A stretch of 64,000 nt of DNA, from NCBI GenBank assembly GCA_023205875.1, contig CP060764.1:558001-622000 (forward strand), read 5' to 3'. The stretch is from Chloropicon primus (taxonomy: Eukaryota > Chlorophyta > Chloropicophyceae > Chloropicales > Chloropicaceae). Shown one piece after another: positions 1 to 9,912 of the stretch (position 1 is its first letter; every line of letters starts with the position of its first letter). Made by a program: the position numbers and the translations under genes. The notes under the pieces were generated by a model, which searched no databases, was not told the origin of the DNA, and saw nothing but the letters and a program-made list of their open reading frames with translations.

Positions 1-2229
1 CGCGCGAGTGACCAGTCTATAGATCATGACCTCCTTGGATTGCCCTAGCCTGTGAGCTCGGGCCTGAGCTTGAATGTCATTGTGGGGGTTCCAATCCGAG
101 TCGAAGATGATGACCGTGTCAGCAGTTGCGAGATTGATGCCCAGGCCACCGGCTTTCGTGGACAGGAGGAACACCGAATACTTTCCATCCTTGTCAGAGT
201 TGAAAGTGTCCACAGCTTTTTGCCTTTCCTTTCCTTTTACGCTGCCGTCCAAAAGCAGGGGCTCAATGCCCTTTATTTCCAACCACTCCTGCACCATGTC
301 AAGGACCAGCACAAACTGGGAGTAGATCAACACCCGGTGGCCACCCTTGAAGAGCTTCTCTAGCATCCTCTCCAGCAGCTCGAGTTTCCCCGACCTCTTG
401 GTGAAAGTCTCTATCCTCCTCTTCGACAGGGTGTTGAAGTTCTTCGTGATCAGAGACGGGTGCTGACAGCATTTTCGAAGGTCCATCAAAAGGTTCTTCA
501 GGCCGCTGACTTTGGTCTTACTCTTGCTTGACAGCAGCTGAAAGTTCTCCATCAAGAGGGCCTTGTACACATCCTTCTGCTCGTGGCTCATTTCAACCAG
601 AACGATCTGCTCCTTTTTCGGAGGAAGCTGCTTGAGGACGTCGCGTTTCATCCGCCGCAGGAGGTGAGGTTTCAGCAGCTTGTGGAGCTCCTCAATCTGA
701 TCCTCGGTGCTGATGTCCGAAAAATCCTCCAGGAACTCGTCCACCTGGTTGTAGCTGAACTTCTTCGGATCAATGAAGTGCATCAGCATGAACAGCTCCT
801 CAAGGTTGTTCTGCAGAGGCGTGCCGGTTAAAATCACCCTCTGCTCGCAACTGAACCTTGTCAGCGCCCCGAAGAGCTTTGAAGCCCTATTTTTCAGGCG
901 GTGCCCCTCATCTATGATCATGCTCCCGTATTCCAGCTTGCCTAGCTCGCTCCCGCCCTGAAGGACCATCTCGTACGTCGTCAAGATGAGATGAACCTTC
1001 ACCCGGCGGCTCAGGGGAACCTTCTTGCCAACCGCATGAGCGCTGGCGAATTCGTGCTTGTATATGACTTTCCTGTCTTCCGCGTTCCCCGAGTAATTCA
1101 CGACGTTCAAGTGAGGTGCCCACTGCTCGGCCTCCCTCTGCCAGTTCAAAATCGTTGACAGCGGCGCTACCACGAGGTGCGGCCTCGCGCACCCCCTTGA
1201 CACGAGAGAAGCCACCAGAGATAGCGCCTGCACCGTTTTGCCCAAACCCATTTCGTCGCCCAGTATCACGTTCTGCCCGGTCTGCCACGAGAACTCCAGC
1301 CAGTTCAGGCCCTCCAGCTGGTAAGCGTAGAGCTCGTTCTTGTCGTCCCCTATCTTCAGGAAATCTGGCGTGGCCTCGTATTTTTGGAACGCAGACCTCT
1401 TCTTGATCGACCCGAATTTGCACAAAGAGAACGGGTCCTTCTTCCTCGTTCCCAGAACCCCCTTCGCGAGCTCGTAAATCGGCTTTCTTTCCCTCCAAGC
1501 CTTCAAAGCAGCTTCGAAACCGACTCCTTTCTGCCGGCAAAACTCGACCTCCTCCCAGGTCGCTTCCCCGTAAGGGAGCCCCTTCCACTTGACGTAGAAC
1601 TGCTCCACCTCTGTGTTCTTGTTGAACTTTCTGCCGATCACCCTTTCGACCGTGATGAAGTCGGGGTCGAAACCCATCGCAAAGGCGCTGCCTGGGTCTT
1701 CGCCCTTTCCCTTTCCGTTCTTCTCCCGAAAGCTCTTCAGCTTGGACCTCAAGCTGATCTGCGCCCTCGAGTAACCCTCCTCTTTTCGAGCGCAGGCCCT
1801 CTCCACCTCCGCCTCCGGCTCCCACGTGGTGTGCAGGTACGACAGATCCTTCCATCGCACCTGAAGCTCCCTCTTGTACCCCCCGTCCTCCCCCTCCTGC
1901 GTCTGCCTCGAGCTCAGGATCTGCTGTATGTCCGTGTAGTCCGTTTCCTTTTCTCCCGAAGACTCTGTCGTCGTCGTGCCCAAGGACTCGCTCTCCGAAC
2001 TCGTGTAGTAGTCCTCCTCGTCCGAAGTCGGCAGCTCCGCGTAACCGCCTCTCCCCCTCCCCGAGGACGGAGACCCTCGCCTCCCTCCGCCTCGGGACGA
2101 GGACGCCCCCTTCCCACGAGCAGCAGAAGCCCGCGTCTTTCTCCCGGGGTTCACCCTCGAGTCACCGGACGAAGAATCCGACGTCGTGGAGCTCCCTCCG
2201 CCCCCTCGCTTCGACCTCCGCGTCCTCAT
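1..2229 (-). CDS. CHD3/PICKLE-like chromodomain helicase, 3' end cut by window
   Basis: ATP-dependent nucleosome remodeller of the SNF2 superfamily, acting in the nucleus. The first ATG is at 2229, and 743 codons remain open to the window edge, so the C-terminus is missing. A low-complexity Arg/Ser/Gly and acidic N-terminus is followed by two chromodomain-like segments (WKDLSYLHTTWEPE, then VKWKGLPYGEATWEEV). The helicase core follows: DEMGLGKT (Walker A, about residue 326), DEGHRLKN (about 441), LTGTPLQNNLEELF, and in lobe 2 STKAGGLGINLA and QAQAHRLGQ. DEGH plus paired chromodomains matches plant PICKLE/CHD3. No PHD finger lies N-terminal to the chromodomains, unlike classical PICKLE. The family assignment is firm; the subfamily (CHD3 versus CHD1) is less so because the C-terminal domains are absent. 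Confidence 0.93.
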   Translation of the reverse strand, partial: MRTRRSKRGGGGSSTTSDSSSGDSRVNPGRKTRASAARGKGASSSRGGGRRGSPSSGRGRGGYAELPTSDEEDYYTSSESESLGTTTTESSGEKETDYTDIQQILSSRQTQEGEDGGYKRELQVRWKDLSYLHTTWEPEAEVERACARKEEGYSRAQISLRSKLKSFREKNGKGKGEDPGSAFAMGFDPDFITVERVIGRKFNKNTEVEQFYVKWKGLPYGEATWEEVEFCRQKGVGFEAALKAWRERKPIYELAKGVLGTRKKDPFSLCKFGSIKKRSAFQKYEATPDFLKIGDDKNELYAYQLEGLNWLEFSWQTGQNVILGDEMGLGKTVQALSLVASLVSRGCARPHLVVAPLSTILNWQREAEQWAPHLNVVNYSGNAEDRKVIYKHEFASAHAVGKKVPLSRRVKVHLILTTYEMVLQGGSELGKLEYGSMIIDEGHRLKNRASKLFGALTRFSCEQRVILTGTPLQNNLEELFMLMHFIDPKKFSYNQVDEFLEDFSDISTEDQIEELHKLLKPHLLRRMKRDVLKQLPPKKEQIVLVEMSHEQKDVYKALLMENFQLLSSKSKTKVSGLKNLLMDLRKCCQHPSLITKNFNTLSKRRIETFTKRSGKLELLERMLEKLFKGGHRVLIYSQFVLVLDMVQEWLEIKGIEPLLLDGSVKGKERQKAVDTFNSDKDGKYSVFLLSTKAGGLGINLATADTVIIFDSDWNPHNDIQAQARAHRLGQSKEVMIYRLVTRA

Positions 2230-2813
2230 GCTCCCACCCACCCCGCCAACCACACGCAACACGCTCTCTCCCGAACACACCCCAAGGCCTTCTTTTCCAC
2301 ACTCGCCACAAAACAACCTCTCGCTCGCTCACGCGTGAACGAGGTCAAGCTTGGCGTGAACCCTCCCCACTCGTGACCTCCCTCGTGTCGCCCTTGCCTT
2401 CCCCTTCGCCTCCCTCCCCTCCTCTCGTCGTCGCTCTCTCTCTCTCGTCACTCTCTCTCACTCTCTCTGCCAATTGGCGGGAATGTGAATCCCAAGGAGA
2501 TCTCCTCCAGGGAGGGAAGGATTGATTGACAATGGGGGACTTGGCTTGATGGAGGGGTGGAAGGAGCAAAGGGGGTTGCATTCGGGTCTTGGAGCTCCCT
2601 CCCTCAGCAACAATGGCGTGCATGCATTCTCGATGGGGCACAGAGAGAGAGAGAGAGAGGCTGCTCGTACAAAGGAGTGCAGAAAGAAACATGAAATATT
2701 TACAAGAATTGTGATCCGGGACTTGCTGCTGTTGTCGCCGCTCACGACACGATGGCGAGCAGGATTTGGAATGTGGGGTTTGGCCGACCCCCCGTTCCGG
2801 TCCAACCGAAAGC
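2230..2813. other. Intergenic region between CHD gene and RNase J gene (same strand)
   Basis: This 584-base stretch holds the 3' flank of the RNase J gene and the 5' flank of the CHD gene, both on the minus strand. It contains a pyrimidine-rich stretch at about 2385-2470 and an AG dinucleotide run at 2642-2659. Small frames on either strand have no recognisable product, and I see no gene in it. Confidence 0.5.
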
Positions 2814-5123
2814 TCAAGGCCACTCGATCTTGTCCAGGTCCTCTGCCGTTGGGTTCTCCTTGGGCGATTCCCTCGGGTTCTTGCCGCTCGACCCCACCCC
2901 GCGAGGCTTGTAGACGGCCCTGGGGACCTTGGCGCCCGCACCCTGCGCGCTGCTCGGCTGCTGCCCCTTGACGGCCTGTGCAGCCCCCGATCGACCCGCC
3001 GGCCTCCTGCCCCTGTAGGCCCCCCCCCCGGAGGACATGCCGCCGGCGCCCGAGTCGTGCGCCATGACGATGACCTCGGGCCTCTTGTTGTTGTGGCTTT
3101 TGCAGCACCTCCTGAGCTCCTCCGAGACGACTTTTTCGATCTCGTTTAGGGACGAGTTCAGCGGCAGGTCCTTCAAGCGAGTCTTCACGAACCGGTTCAT
3201 CTCGGAGATGAGCCTTCCCTCGTCGATCCACATGGCCCTCGCCGTTATCCTCAGGTTGACCTGGATGCCGGTCGGGACCTTCTCCCTCGCCTTCGCCTTA
3301 GTCTTCGATGCCAGCCTGTTCATCACCTCGACGTTGGTGAACACGATGCCCTCCTGGGCGATCTTCATCCTCTCGTACAGCTGCATTTGGTCCGAGGTGC
3401 CCGTCCCCTTGCCCCCGTCGTTGTAGAAGCTGAAGAGCTTGACGTTACCGACGACCTTGGCGAGGGAGGACAGCTCCCCGACCTGGCTCGCGCTTCTCTT
3501 GGCCCCAAACCCGATCATCTGGCCATTCCTGATGACGTTGGTGTTCTTAATCCCGCAGTGCTGCTCCGCCATTGCGGCGTGGGCCTGGAGGAAGGCGTAC
3601 TCCCCGTGCACGGGAAGGAAGTTGTCCGGGTTGACCATCTTCAGCACCTCCTTCTGCTCCTCCTGGTACGCGTGCCCACTCGTGTGGAGGTTCTCGTCCC
3701 GGCCCATCGCGATCTCGCACCCGTAGCCGGCGAGGGAGTTCATCATCTTCATCACCCTGGACTCGTTGCCGGGGATGACCTTGGCGGAGTAAAGGATGAG
3801 GTCGTCCGGCTGGATCTTCAAAAATGGGCTCGCCCCGAAGGCGGCGAGGTTCAGCGCCGCCCTGGGCTCCGCCTGAGACCCCGTCGTGACGATGACGAGC
3901 TTGTTCGCGTCGTACCCATCGATGGCCTCCTCGATGTCGAGGAGCTCCGCCGGGTCGAAGGGAGCCCTCCCGGCCCTGTGGGCGGCGTCCAGGTACTGGG
4001 CGAGCGAGGGCCCCGCGAACGCGAGCTTCCTCCCGCAGGCGTCCGCGGCCTTCTTGAGGAGCCCGAGCCTGTTGATGTTGGAGGCGAACTGGGTGGCGAT
4101 GATCCTCCCCTTCCCGTGGTGCCCCGCCATCCGGTTGGCCAGGGCCAGGCCCACGTCGGACTCGCTCGTCGTCCTGCCCGGCGCCAGGACGTTCGTGGAG
4201 TCGCTCATCAGCAGGGTGGCGCCCTCCTGGCCGATCCTCTCCAGGGTCGTCCTGTCGAAGGCGTCCCCGTCCAGGTCCTCGGGCTTCTCCTCTATCCGCC
4301 AGTCCCCGGTGTGCACGATGTTGCCGCTCTCGGACCTGAAGATGCAGCCTATGCAGTCCGGGATGCTGTGCGTCACCCGGAAGCTCTCGAACTCGAACGG
4401 CCCAGTCTGAAACCTCTGCCCGACCTCGAACGTCTTGAACCTCGACGTGTTCCACAAGTTGTACTCCTTCATCCTCCTCTCGATCAGGTTCATCACGAAC
4501 TTGGTGGCGTACACCGGCGTGCTCGGGTCCAGCCCCGGCAGAACCCAAGCCAGCGCCCCGATGTGGTCCTCGTGGCCGTGCGTGATGATCACGCACTCGA
4601 TGAGATCCTTCCACTGGTGGAGGAAGCTCGTGTCGGGCAAAACTTTTTGCATCCCTATCTCGGCAAAGTCAGGGAACATGAGGCCCGCGTCCAGCATGAT
4701 GTACCTGTCCTTGTGCCCCACCAGCATGCAGTTCATCCCAATTTCCCCGAGGCCTCCTATGGGGAGAATCCTGAGGGGCGGGCCCTGGCCCTTGGGCGGC
4801 CCGGGGAAGGGACGGTTTCCACGGGACTTGAGACTCGACCCGAGGTGGCTCACCCCGTCGCTAGACTTCCTCAGTCGAAGCCGCTTCTTCAGGAACGGGC
4901 TCTTCTGGCCCCCGCCCCCCCCGCCCCTGCCCCTCCTCTGGCCGGCCTTCACGGCGACGTCCCTGCCTTCGCCAAAACTCCAGCGTGACGAGGCCACCGT
5001 GGCAGCGCGACGACGACCACGACGAAAACGACCACGACTAGAGCATGACGACGACGACGTCGTGGCGGACGACCTCGTCGCCTTGGGCGCCACCGTGGCA
5101 GCACCCGTCCCGCTCGCCCTCAT
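2814..5123 (-). CDS. RNJ: Ribonuclease J, plastid-targeted
   Basis: Metallo-beta-lactamase/beta-CASP ribonuclease (5'-3' exo- and endonuclease) acting in plastid rRNA and mRNA maturation in plants. The first in-frame ATG is at 5123, giving 769 residues; the reading frame is open a little further upstream but has no ATG. The N-terminal ~90 residues are Ser/Arg/Ala-rich and transit-peptide-like. They are followed by ILPIGGLGEIGMN, the metal site HGHEDHIG at about residue 180, TGDWRIEEKP, MSDSTNVLAPG, the beta-CASP part with VTTGSQAEPRA, and LPVHGEYAFLQAHA. The tail is Gly/Arg/Pro-rich and ends DKIEWP. The C-terminal GT-1/trihelix domain found on land-plant RNase J is not visible. Stop and start are well defined and the identity is secure. 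Confidence 0.96.
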   Translation of the reverse strand: MRASGTGAATVAPKATRSSATTSSSSCSSRGRFRRGRRRAATVASSRWSFGEGRDVAVKAGQRRGRGGGGGGQKSPFLKKRLRLRKSSDGVSHLGSSLKSRGNRPFPGPPKGQGPPLRILPIGGLGEIGMNCMLVGHKDRYIMLDAGLMFPDFAEIGMQKVLPDTSFLHQWKDLIECVIITHGHEDHIGALAWVLPGLDPSTPVYATKFVMNLIERRMKEYNLWNTSRFKTFEVGQRFQTGPFEFESFRVTHSIPDCIGCIFRSESGNIVHTGDWRIEEKPEDLDGDAFDRTTLERIGQEGATLLMSDSTNVLAPGRTTSESDVGLALANRMAGHHGKGRIIATQFASNINRLGLLKKAADACGRKLAFAGPSLAQYLDAAHRAGRAPFDPAELLDIEEAIDGYDANKLVIVTTGSQAEPRAALNLAAFGASPFLKIQPDDLILYSAKVIPGNESRVMKMMNSLAGYGCEIAMGRDENLHTSGHAYQEEQKEVLKMVNPDNFLPVHGEYAFLQAHAAMAEQHCGIKNTNVIRNGQMIGFGAKRSASQVGELSSLAKVVGNVKLFSFYNDGGKGTGTSDQMQLYERMKIAQEGIVFTNVEVMNRLASKTKAKAREKVPTGIQVNLRITARAMWIDEGRLISEMNRFVKTRLKDLPLNSSLNEIEKVVSEELRRCCKSHNNKRPEVIVMAHDSGAGGMSSGGGAYRGRRPAGRSGAAQAVKGQQPSSAQGAGAKVPRAVYKPRGVGSSGKNPRESPKENPTAEDLDKIEWP

Positions 5124-5771
5124 CACCGGATGCCTCAATTCAACCAACACGAAGCTCCTGGCGTCCCCCACTCGAGTCGAGCAGAGCAAAAACCAACAAC
5201 AAAAAAGAAAAAAAGGTGATTTCCTTGTTCACGCGATGAACTCCGAAAAGAACTCGGTCTTCTTCCGCCGACGTCGCACCCGTCAAGCGATAGATGCAAA
5301 CGAGCGAGTGATCGACGAACACAAGCGCTTATTGATAAGATAAGATAAGGTAAGACAACCGAACAAACCGAAACAAGAGTCGTGGCCAACGCCAACGCCC
5401 AACTCTCTCTCTCTCTCTCGCCGTTCTATCCAGAACTTTTTTCACTTTTGGGTACACTGAATGAACGACCGATTTGTACACCTAATGAATGACTCTTGAT
5501 GGATAATTTTGAGAATTATGATGGGACCCTTTTGAGTTTTTGGGACTTGTAACGCCATGGTAACGCTTCCTCCGCGTCGTTGTTGTTCTCCTCCTCCTCG
5601 TTCTGCTTCCTCTCCTTCGTTGGCAGAAGGGAGGAAGGGATCGGCGACGAGGAAGGTTTCGTCATCATCGGGTTCGTGCTCTTTCTCTATCCTATTTCTT
5701 TTTTATATATAGATCGGCTTCGTGTGCTCGCACGCCCTCACACACACACACAGAGAGAGGGAGGGAGGGAG
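5124..5771. promoter_or_regulatory. Divergent promoter region between RNase J and MYB genes
   Basis: 648 bases separate the divergent starts. An AT-rich TATA-like block (TTTATATATA, 5702-5710) lies about 65 bases before the MYB ATG in an otherwise GC-rich sequence. Three tandem GATAA units occur at 5334-5348. The rest shows no gene. That these are functional elements is inference. Confidence 0.45.
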
Positions 5772-6485
5772 ATGGCGTCGATCTTGTACGTGCAGGAGAT
5801 CAAGGGGTTGCTGGGCGGGGCGGGGCTACACACGCACGCCGGACAGTTCGGGAACCCGAGCCTCGAGGACGTGTGCGATGCGGTGGACGAGCTCCGCCGG
5901 AAGATCAGGGGGGAGGCCGGAGAACGGAAGACCCAGGCGACGACGACGCAGAGGAGCTGGGGGTCCCTGCCGCCGAAGAAGAGGAGGATGTTCGGGTCGA
6001 ACGGGGATGCCGGCGCCAACCGGGAGAACCAGGAGCCCAACCGCCCCGCGCCGAGACCCGCGAAGACGTCGCCGACGGTCTCCAAGTGGACGGACGAGGA
6101 GGACGACGTCATCATCGAGACGTACAAGGCCCTGTTCTCGCGCGAGAGGAAGGGCATGTGGCACAAGATCGTGGCCCGTCTCCCCGGGAGGACCCTGCAC
6201 GGGTTGAAGAAGAGGTGGCAGGAGGCGAAGCACCGGCCGTCCTCCAAGCTCGGGGCCTTTCAGGCGACCCTCGGCGACGCGATCTCTTGGAAGTGGAGCA
6301 GGAAGGAGGACGAGCGCCTCATCGCCGCGCACAAGGCCGTGGGGGAGTACCACGGCTCGTGGACTGAGATCGCGAGCTGGTTTCCGGGACGGACCAAGAA
6401 GGCCGTCAAGCTTCACTGGGACCACGCGCTGCAGTTCAACGCGGGCAGCGCCCTCCGAGCGTATCGGCTCTCCTTGCTGCAATGA
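5772..6485 (+). CDS. Two-repeat MYB/SANT domain protein
   Basis: Putative DNA-binding transcription factor of 237 residues. The frame is open upstream, but the first ATG is at 5772 (MASILYVQEI), just after a TATA-like block. Two tandem MYB/SANT repeats are visible. The first (about residues 105-155) has WTDEEDDVIIETYKA, an internal MWHKIV and a final LKKRWQEA. The second (about 175-225) has WSRKEDERLIAAHKA, SWTEIASWFPGR and VKLHWDHA. The spaced aromatic residues are the family hallmark. The N-terminal ~100 residues are basic and unassigned. It is divergent from the RNase J gene and convergent with CCB4. Target genes cannot be inferred. Confidence 0.85.
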   Translation: MASILYVQEIKGLLGGAGLHTHAGQFGNPSLEDVCDAVDELRRKIRGEAGERKTQATTTQRSWGSLPPKKRRMFGSNGDAGANRENQEPNRPAPRPAKTSPTVSKWTDEEDDVIIETYKALFSRERKGMWHKIVARLPGRTLHGLKKRWQEAKHRPSSKLGAFQATLGDAISWKWSRKEDERLIAAHKAVGEYHGSWTEIASWFPGRTKKAVKLHWDHALQFNAGSALRAYRLSLLQ

Positions 6486-6613
6486 ACCAAGCACATACAC
6501 CATTTTACTTTACAACACCACTAAAACTCGGGCGGCCGCCGTCGGCACCGCTGCAACAGGCGCCACGCGCCGATCTTTTAATGTACAAAAGCGAACCAGC
6601 CGGGGACCTTCAT

Positions 6614-7173
6614 TCATTCCCCCGAAACCGCCTGCGCCCCTCCCAAGGTCACGTCCAGCTTCTCGGCGAGGGTGGCGATCCAGGACTGGTCTATCTTCGT
6701 GAACCCCCTTTGCGTGTCACTGCAGACCAGCATGACGCCGTCGTCACCCAGGGGCTGCATGATCAGAGCCTGCACTGTGTCTGGCAGGTAAGTGAACTCG
6801 ATTCTTCCCGGATACACACGCAAGTTTGGTATGTAATTGCCCTTGTCCTTGTCGATCATGGTGCTGCACATGGGCCCCATCTCGGCCCCCTCGCCGCATG
6901 CGTTCGAGGTGTCCGCGAAGCCGAGGTGAGAGACGCACTTTCCCTTGTAGAACACGACCAGGCTGCACGCCGGCGTCGAAGCCTTCAGGGAGTCGTAGCA
7001 CCACTGGATCTCCTCGGCGGCGTCTTCCTCGAGGGCCTCGGAGAAAAACTCGACGAGGGAGCCGCCCTGGTCGACTTTGGGGTACGTCCTGGCCTTGATT
7101 GAGCTCCACTGCAGTCCTGGAAGGAAAGGGGAGCGAGGCGAGCACGTTTTAGCACACGAATCCATGGATTGTT

Positions 7174-7211
<38 letters not shown>

Positions 7212-7739
7212 AGTATTGATTGAAGGGGGGGTAGACCGAACTCACCTGTGAGGACGCAAGCGGCAGAGAGCACGATCCCGATGACATCGGCACGAGACTG
7301 GGAGCTTCCAGCGTCGGAGACTGGCGCGACCCCCGAAAGGACCCTGTTCAACAGGATGCTCGATATTCCGGCCTTATCCCGCGTCATGGGCCGAGGGGAA
7401 AGAAAAAAGTCAGTCGTGGCTCGAGTTAGTCCAACGAGCAACCCAAAGGTTTTCTCGCCGCAGGAGACCAAGGGAAGAGGAAGGACGGAGTCACGAGGGA
7501 CACCAGAAGCACGGAAGGGGAAGGAGGCGACCCTCACTCACCGTTCCGATCCAGAGGGGAACCTTCTTCAACACCTCGGTCGTGAAGTCTCCCGACGACT
7601 TGGTCGCGCGCGTCGTTCTCGCAGATCCGCGGTTGCCTTGCTCGCGCCGAGGACACCGGAGCGGCGGCGACGCGGGCGAGGCTCGCGGCTCCCCTCTCCC
7701 CCGGCGCCCCCTGCACCGAGAACGCACCACTCTCGCCAT
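6614..7739 (-). CDS. CCB4: CCB4-like cytochrome b6f cofactor assembly factor (3 exons)
   Basis: Thylakoid membrane factor needed for covalent heme c' (ci) attachment to cytochrome b6. I build it as complement(6614..7116, 7246..7372, 7542..7739), 275 residues. Exon 1 starts at ATG 7739 with a transit-like Arg-rich leader and ends VLKKVPLWIGT at a GTGAGT donor. Exon 2 gives ILLNRVLSG and the family signature DAGSSQSRADVIG, ending at another GTGAGT. Exon 3 resumes at TTCCTTCCAG with LQWSSIK and contains SLVVFYKG, YPGRIEFTYLP, QALIMQPLGDDGVM, RGFTKIDQSWI and EKLDVTLG. All exon phases match (0, 1). Exon 2's acceptor (GATAAG) is less canonical. The order of motifs agrees with plant CCB4. This is one of only two clearly spliced genes here. 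Confidence 0.9.
7117..7245 (-). other. Intron 2 of CCB4 with (GAT)12 microsatellite
   Basis: 129-base GT-AG intron with donor GTGAGT and acceptor TTCCTTCCAG. It carries a perfect run of twelve GAT trinucleotides on the plus strand at 7176-7211, so intron length is probably variable between strains. Confidence 0.85.
7373..7541 (-). other. Intron 1 of CCB4
   Basis: 169-base intron with donor GTGAGT and the pyrimidine-rich TTTTTTCTTTCCCC upstream of a GATAAG acceptor. Removing it joins WIGT to AGISSILLNR in frame, as plant CCB4 requires. The exact acceptor base is the less certain end. Confidence 0.75.
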
Positions 7740-7809
7740 CCTTCCAGACACAGAGACAGGGACAGACAGAAGGGAGCCAAGCTTGTTAAATTATAGATCA
7801 TCAGATTAT

Positions 7810-9582
7810 TTACACGAGGTTCCCCTGGCAGGAGAGGCCAGAGCAGGGCTGGAAGGGATTGGTGTCGGGCACGATGGCGACCTGTGTATTGACGGTGAGG
7901 GTGGTGTCAACGATCAGGACGTCCCTGTGGCCAGGGAACTCGAATTGGATGTAGAACCCGGCCCAACCACCCTCCGCAGGAGGCTTCATGCTGGCGCTGT
8001 ACGTCACGGTGTCCTGCGTCTCGGCCACTGGTTGGATCTCGTCGTCCAGCCACACCAGCTGGATGGGGCAGACGCTCGAGCCGTAAAATTCGAGGCGGGG
8101 CAGGGCGCAGTCCTGGTCCAGGTTGAACCACCTGAAGTCCTTCCGCCCAGACTTGGGATCCGTGTGGGAGTGTCGAAGGTGGACCGATTTTGGCTTGGAC
8201 TTGTACGCTCCGGACAAGTCCAGGGTCACGTTGATGGTCGCGACCTGGGCCATGCCCTCGCCCTCCGAGGAGAGTGTCCAGCTCAACTCCGGGAGGACGG
8301 GCGCCTGCTTCTTCTGGCGCGCGACGTTGAGGGTGTGCACCCAAGAGATCAGGGAGGGGACGATTTTCGTCAAGCCCGTGACCTCGATGTGGTCGGCGTT
8401 CGGTGCCCTGAGCATCAGTTTCGGGCCCGGCATCTCGTCCCACCACAAGTGGTCATCCGTCACCTGGAAGAATTCGTCCCCAGTCGCCGAAATCACGAGC
8501 TTTGGGAGCTCGGCGTAGCGGTCCTTGTAGACGAAAGGGTCCATCAGAGCGAAGAACGCATCCATCTCGGGCGTGTCCATCCAACCCATAAGGCCCTCGT
8601 TATAGTAGTCCTTCGCGATGAAGGACATGCCGCCATAGTTCTTCCACCACATGTGGAAGCCATCAGACATCTTGAGCAAGTCGAACACCACTGGGGCAAC
8701 GCCGATGACTCTCTTGTCCACCGCTGCCGTGAGCCAAGAGGCCCAGCCCCTCTTGCTCGCACCGAAGATCACCCACCCCTGAGGGACGTTCTGCTTCATG
8801 CCGCAGTGCTCGCAAGTTGCAAGGAACTCCTGCGTCGCATCCATTGCCCTGACCACGGCTTTCGTGATGGGCACTTGCGAGGGCCACCGGAAGGCTCTGT
8901 CGTTTGGATCCCCGGCGTGCTTGGTGTCGAGGTACCTGCGCCAAGCGTACGCCACCAGGGTGTCCTCCGTCATGTTCACATTCAGAGGGTTTGGGTCGTT
9001 GGGGAACGTGCAGGGCATGTTCGGCGTCTGGAAGAGGGCTACTACGACCTGCTTCGTCGTGACCGCCAGAGTGGAGACCAACAACAGGTCACTCCCGGTT
9101 GGTCCATCTCCGGCGAGTACTATTGGGTCCTCCCCTTGGGTCGGCCAAAGCATCGCCGTGTCTATCGTTCTGTCAAGGTCGTGAGGGACGATGACAATCA
9201 GGTCGTGCTGCCACAGACCGCAAGAACCCGCCTCATCCTCCGTCAGCCATTGTTGGGACGTCAGATTCAAAGAGTACGCCGTGTAGCTCCCAATCAACGG
9301 CACGTGTTTCTCGTAACTCGTGTTGTAGACCCACTTGTACTCTGGCGTCGGCAAAGCCATGTACCTGTCCAGGTCCGTGGACCCATCCTCTGACGGGTGC
9401 ACCCTAAGGTTACGGTTCAAGTCCAAACCTTGGCCACTCCCGGATAATGGAGAAGTGTCGTCCTCCGCCTTGGACAAAAATGGCGTCCGTCTAAGCGCTG
9501 CTGCTCCCACCAGGAGCTGGGCAAGCGTCACCGCCACCAGCACCGCTGCCCGAAGGATCCAAGTTCCCGTATTTGTCCCCAT
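7810..9582 (-). CDS. Secreted PhoPQ-activated pathogenicity-related/AprA-family protein 1
   Basis: 590 residues from ATG 9582. A hydrophobic signal peptide (residues ~8-29, ILRAAVLVAVTLAQLLVGAAA) predicts secretion. The alpha/beta-hydrolase-like core of Pfam PhoPQ_related has the conserved Trp/Tyr-rich N-terminal block (SQQWLTE), KAVVRAMDATQEF, the nucleophile elbow GASKRGW with Ser276, DPFVYKDR, TGDEFF at about 368 and an acid/base His in NADH at about 398. N-glycosylation sequons are present (NLT, NMT). The family includes Dictyostelium AprA, a secreted repressor of proliferation, but enzymatic activity is unproven. It is the first of three tandem same-strand copies. Its stop is only 70 bases from the CCB4 start. 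Confidence 0.92.
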   Translation of the reverse strand: MGTNTGTWILRAAVLVAVTLAQLLVGAAALRRTPFLSKAEDDTSPLSGSGQGLDLNRNLRVHPSEDGSTDLDRYMALPTPEYKWVYNTSYEKHVPLIGSYTAYSLNLTSQQWLTEDEAGSCGLWQHDLIVIVPHDLDRTIDTAMLWPTQGEDPIVLAGDGPTGSDLLLVSTLAVTTKQVVVALFQTPNMPCTFPNDPNPLNVNMTEDTLVAYAWRRYLDTKHAGDPNDRAFRWPSQVPITKAVVRAMDATQEFLATCEHCGMKQNVPQGWVIFGASKRGWASWLTAAVDKRVIGVAPVVFDLLKMSDGFHMWWKNYGGMSFIAKDYYNEGLMGWMDTPEMDAFFALMDPFVYKDRYAELPKLVISATGDEFFQVTDDHLWWDEMPGPKLMLRAPNADHIEVTGLTKIVPSLISWVHTLNVARQKKQAPVLPELSWTLSSEGEGMAQVATINVTLDLSGAYKSKPKSVHLRHSHTDPKSGRKDFRWFNLDQDCALPRLEFYGSSVCPIQLVWLDDEIQPVAETQDTVTYSASMKPPAEGGWAGFYIQFEFPGHRDVLIVDTTLTVNTQVAIVPDTNPFQPCSGLSCQGNLV

Positions 9583-9876
9583 ACCCAACACAACAACACA
9601 AAGGCACGCCAAGGACCTTGGACACTGTCCCCTCCCGCCCAAAGGCACTTGCCAGAATTTACCTTCCCTCGTGGTTTGGCGGCTCGATGGTGTGAGAGGG
9701 GGGGCGCACGTGAGCACCACGTGGAAGCCAGCAGGCAGCAGAGGAAGAAGAGATGGAGGGAATGCCCACCCCATCTTGGGGCTTGCTTCTTCCTTGTGGG
9801 CCTCCCCTGCCCCTGATTGGCGCTGGTGCAGGGATACCAAGGAAAGGGTGATGGTGATGACCACTTGGCGCTGGTG

Positions 9877-9912
<36 letters not shown>

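Noticed and set aside
2345-3231. Overlapping minus-strand frames of 198 and 257 codons near the RNase J 3' end
   Set aside because: Arg/Gly/Ser-rich translation without motifs, overlapping the true RNase J C-terminus in another frame.
5580-5771. N-terminal extension of the MYB protein upstream of 5772
   Set aside because: The frame is open but has no ATG and runs through a TATA-like block and a CA repeat, so it is 5' flank.
7582-9393. 603-codon plus-strand frame opposite AprA-like gene 1
   Set aside because: It mirrors the GC-biased third positions of the real minus-strand gene, has no ATG-led domain and no family motifs. Similar antisense frames at 12392-14005, 3387-4988 and 10646-11887 are rejected for the same reason.
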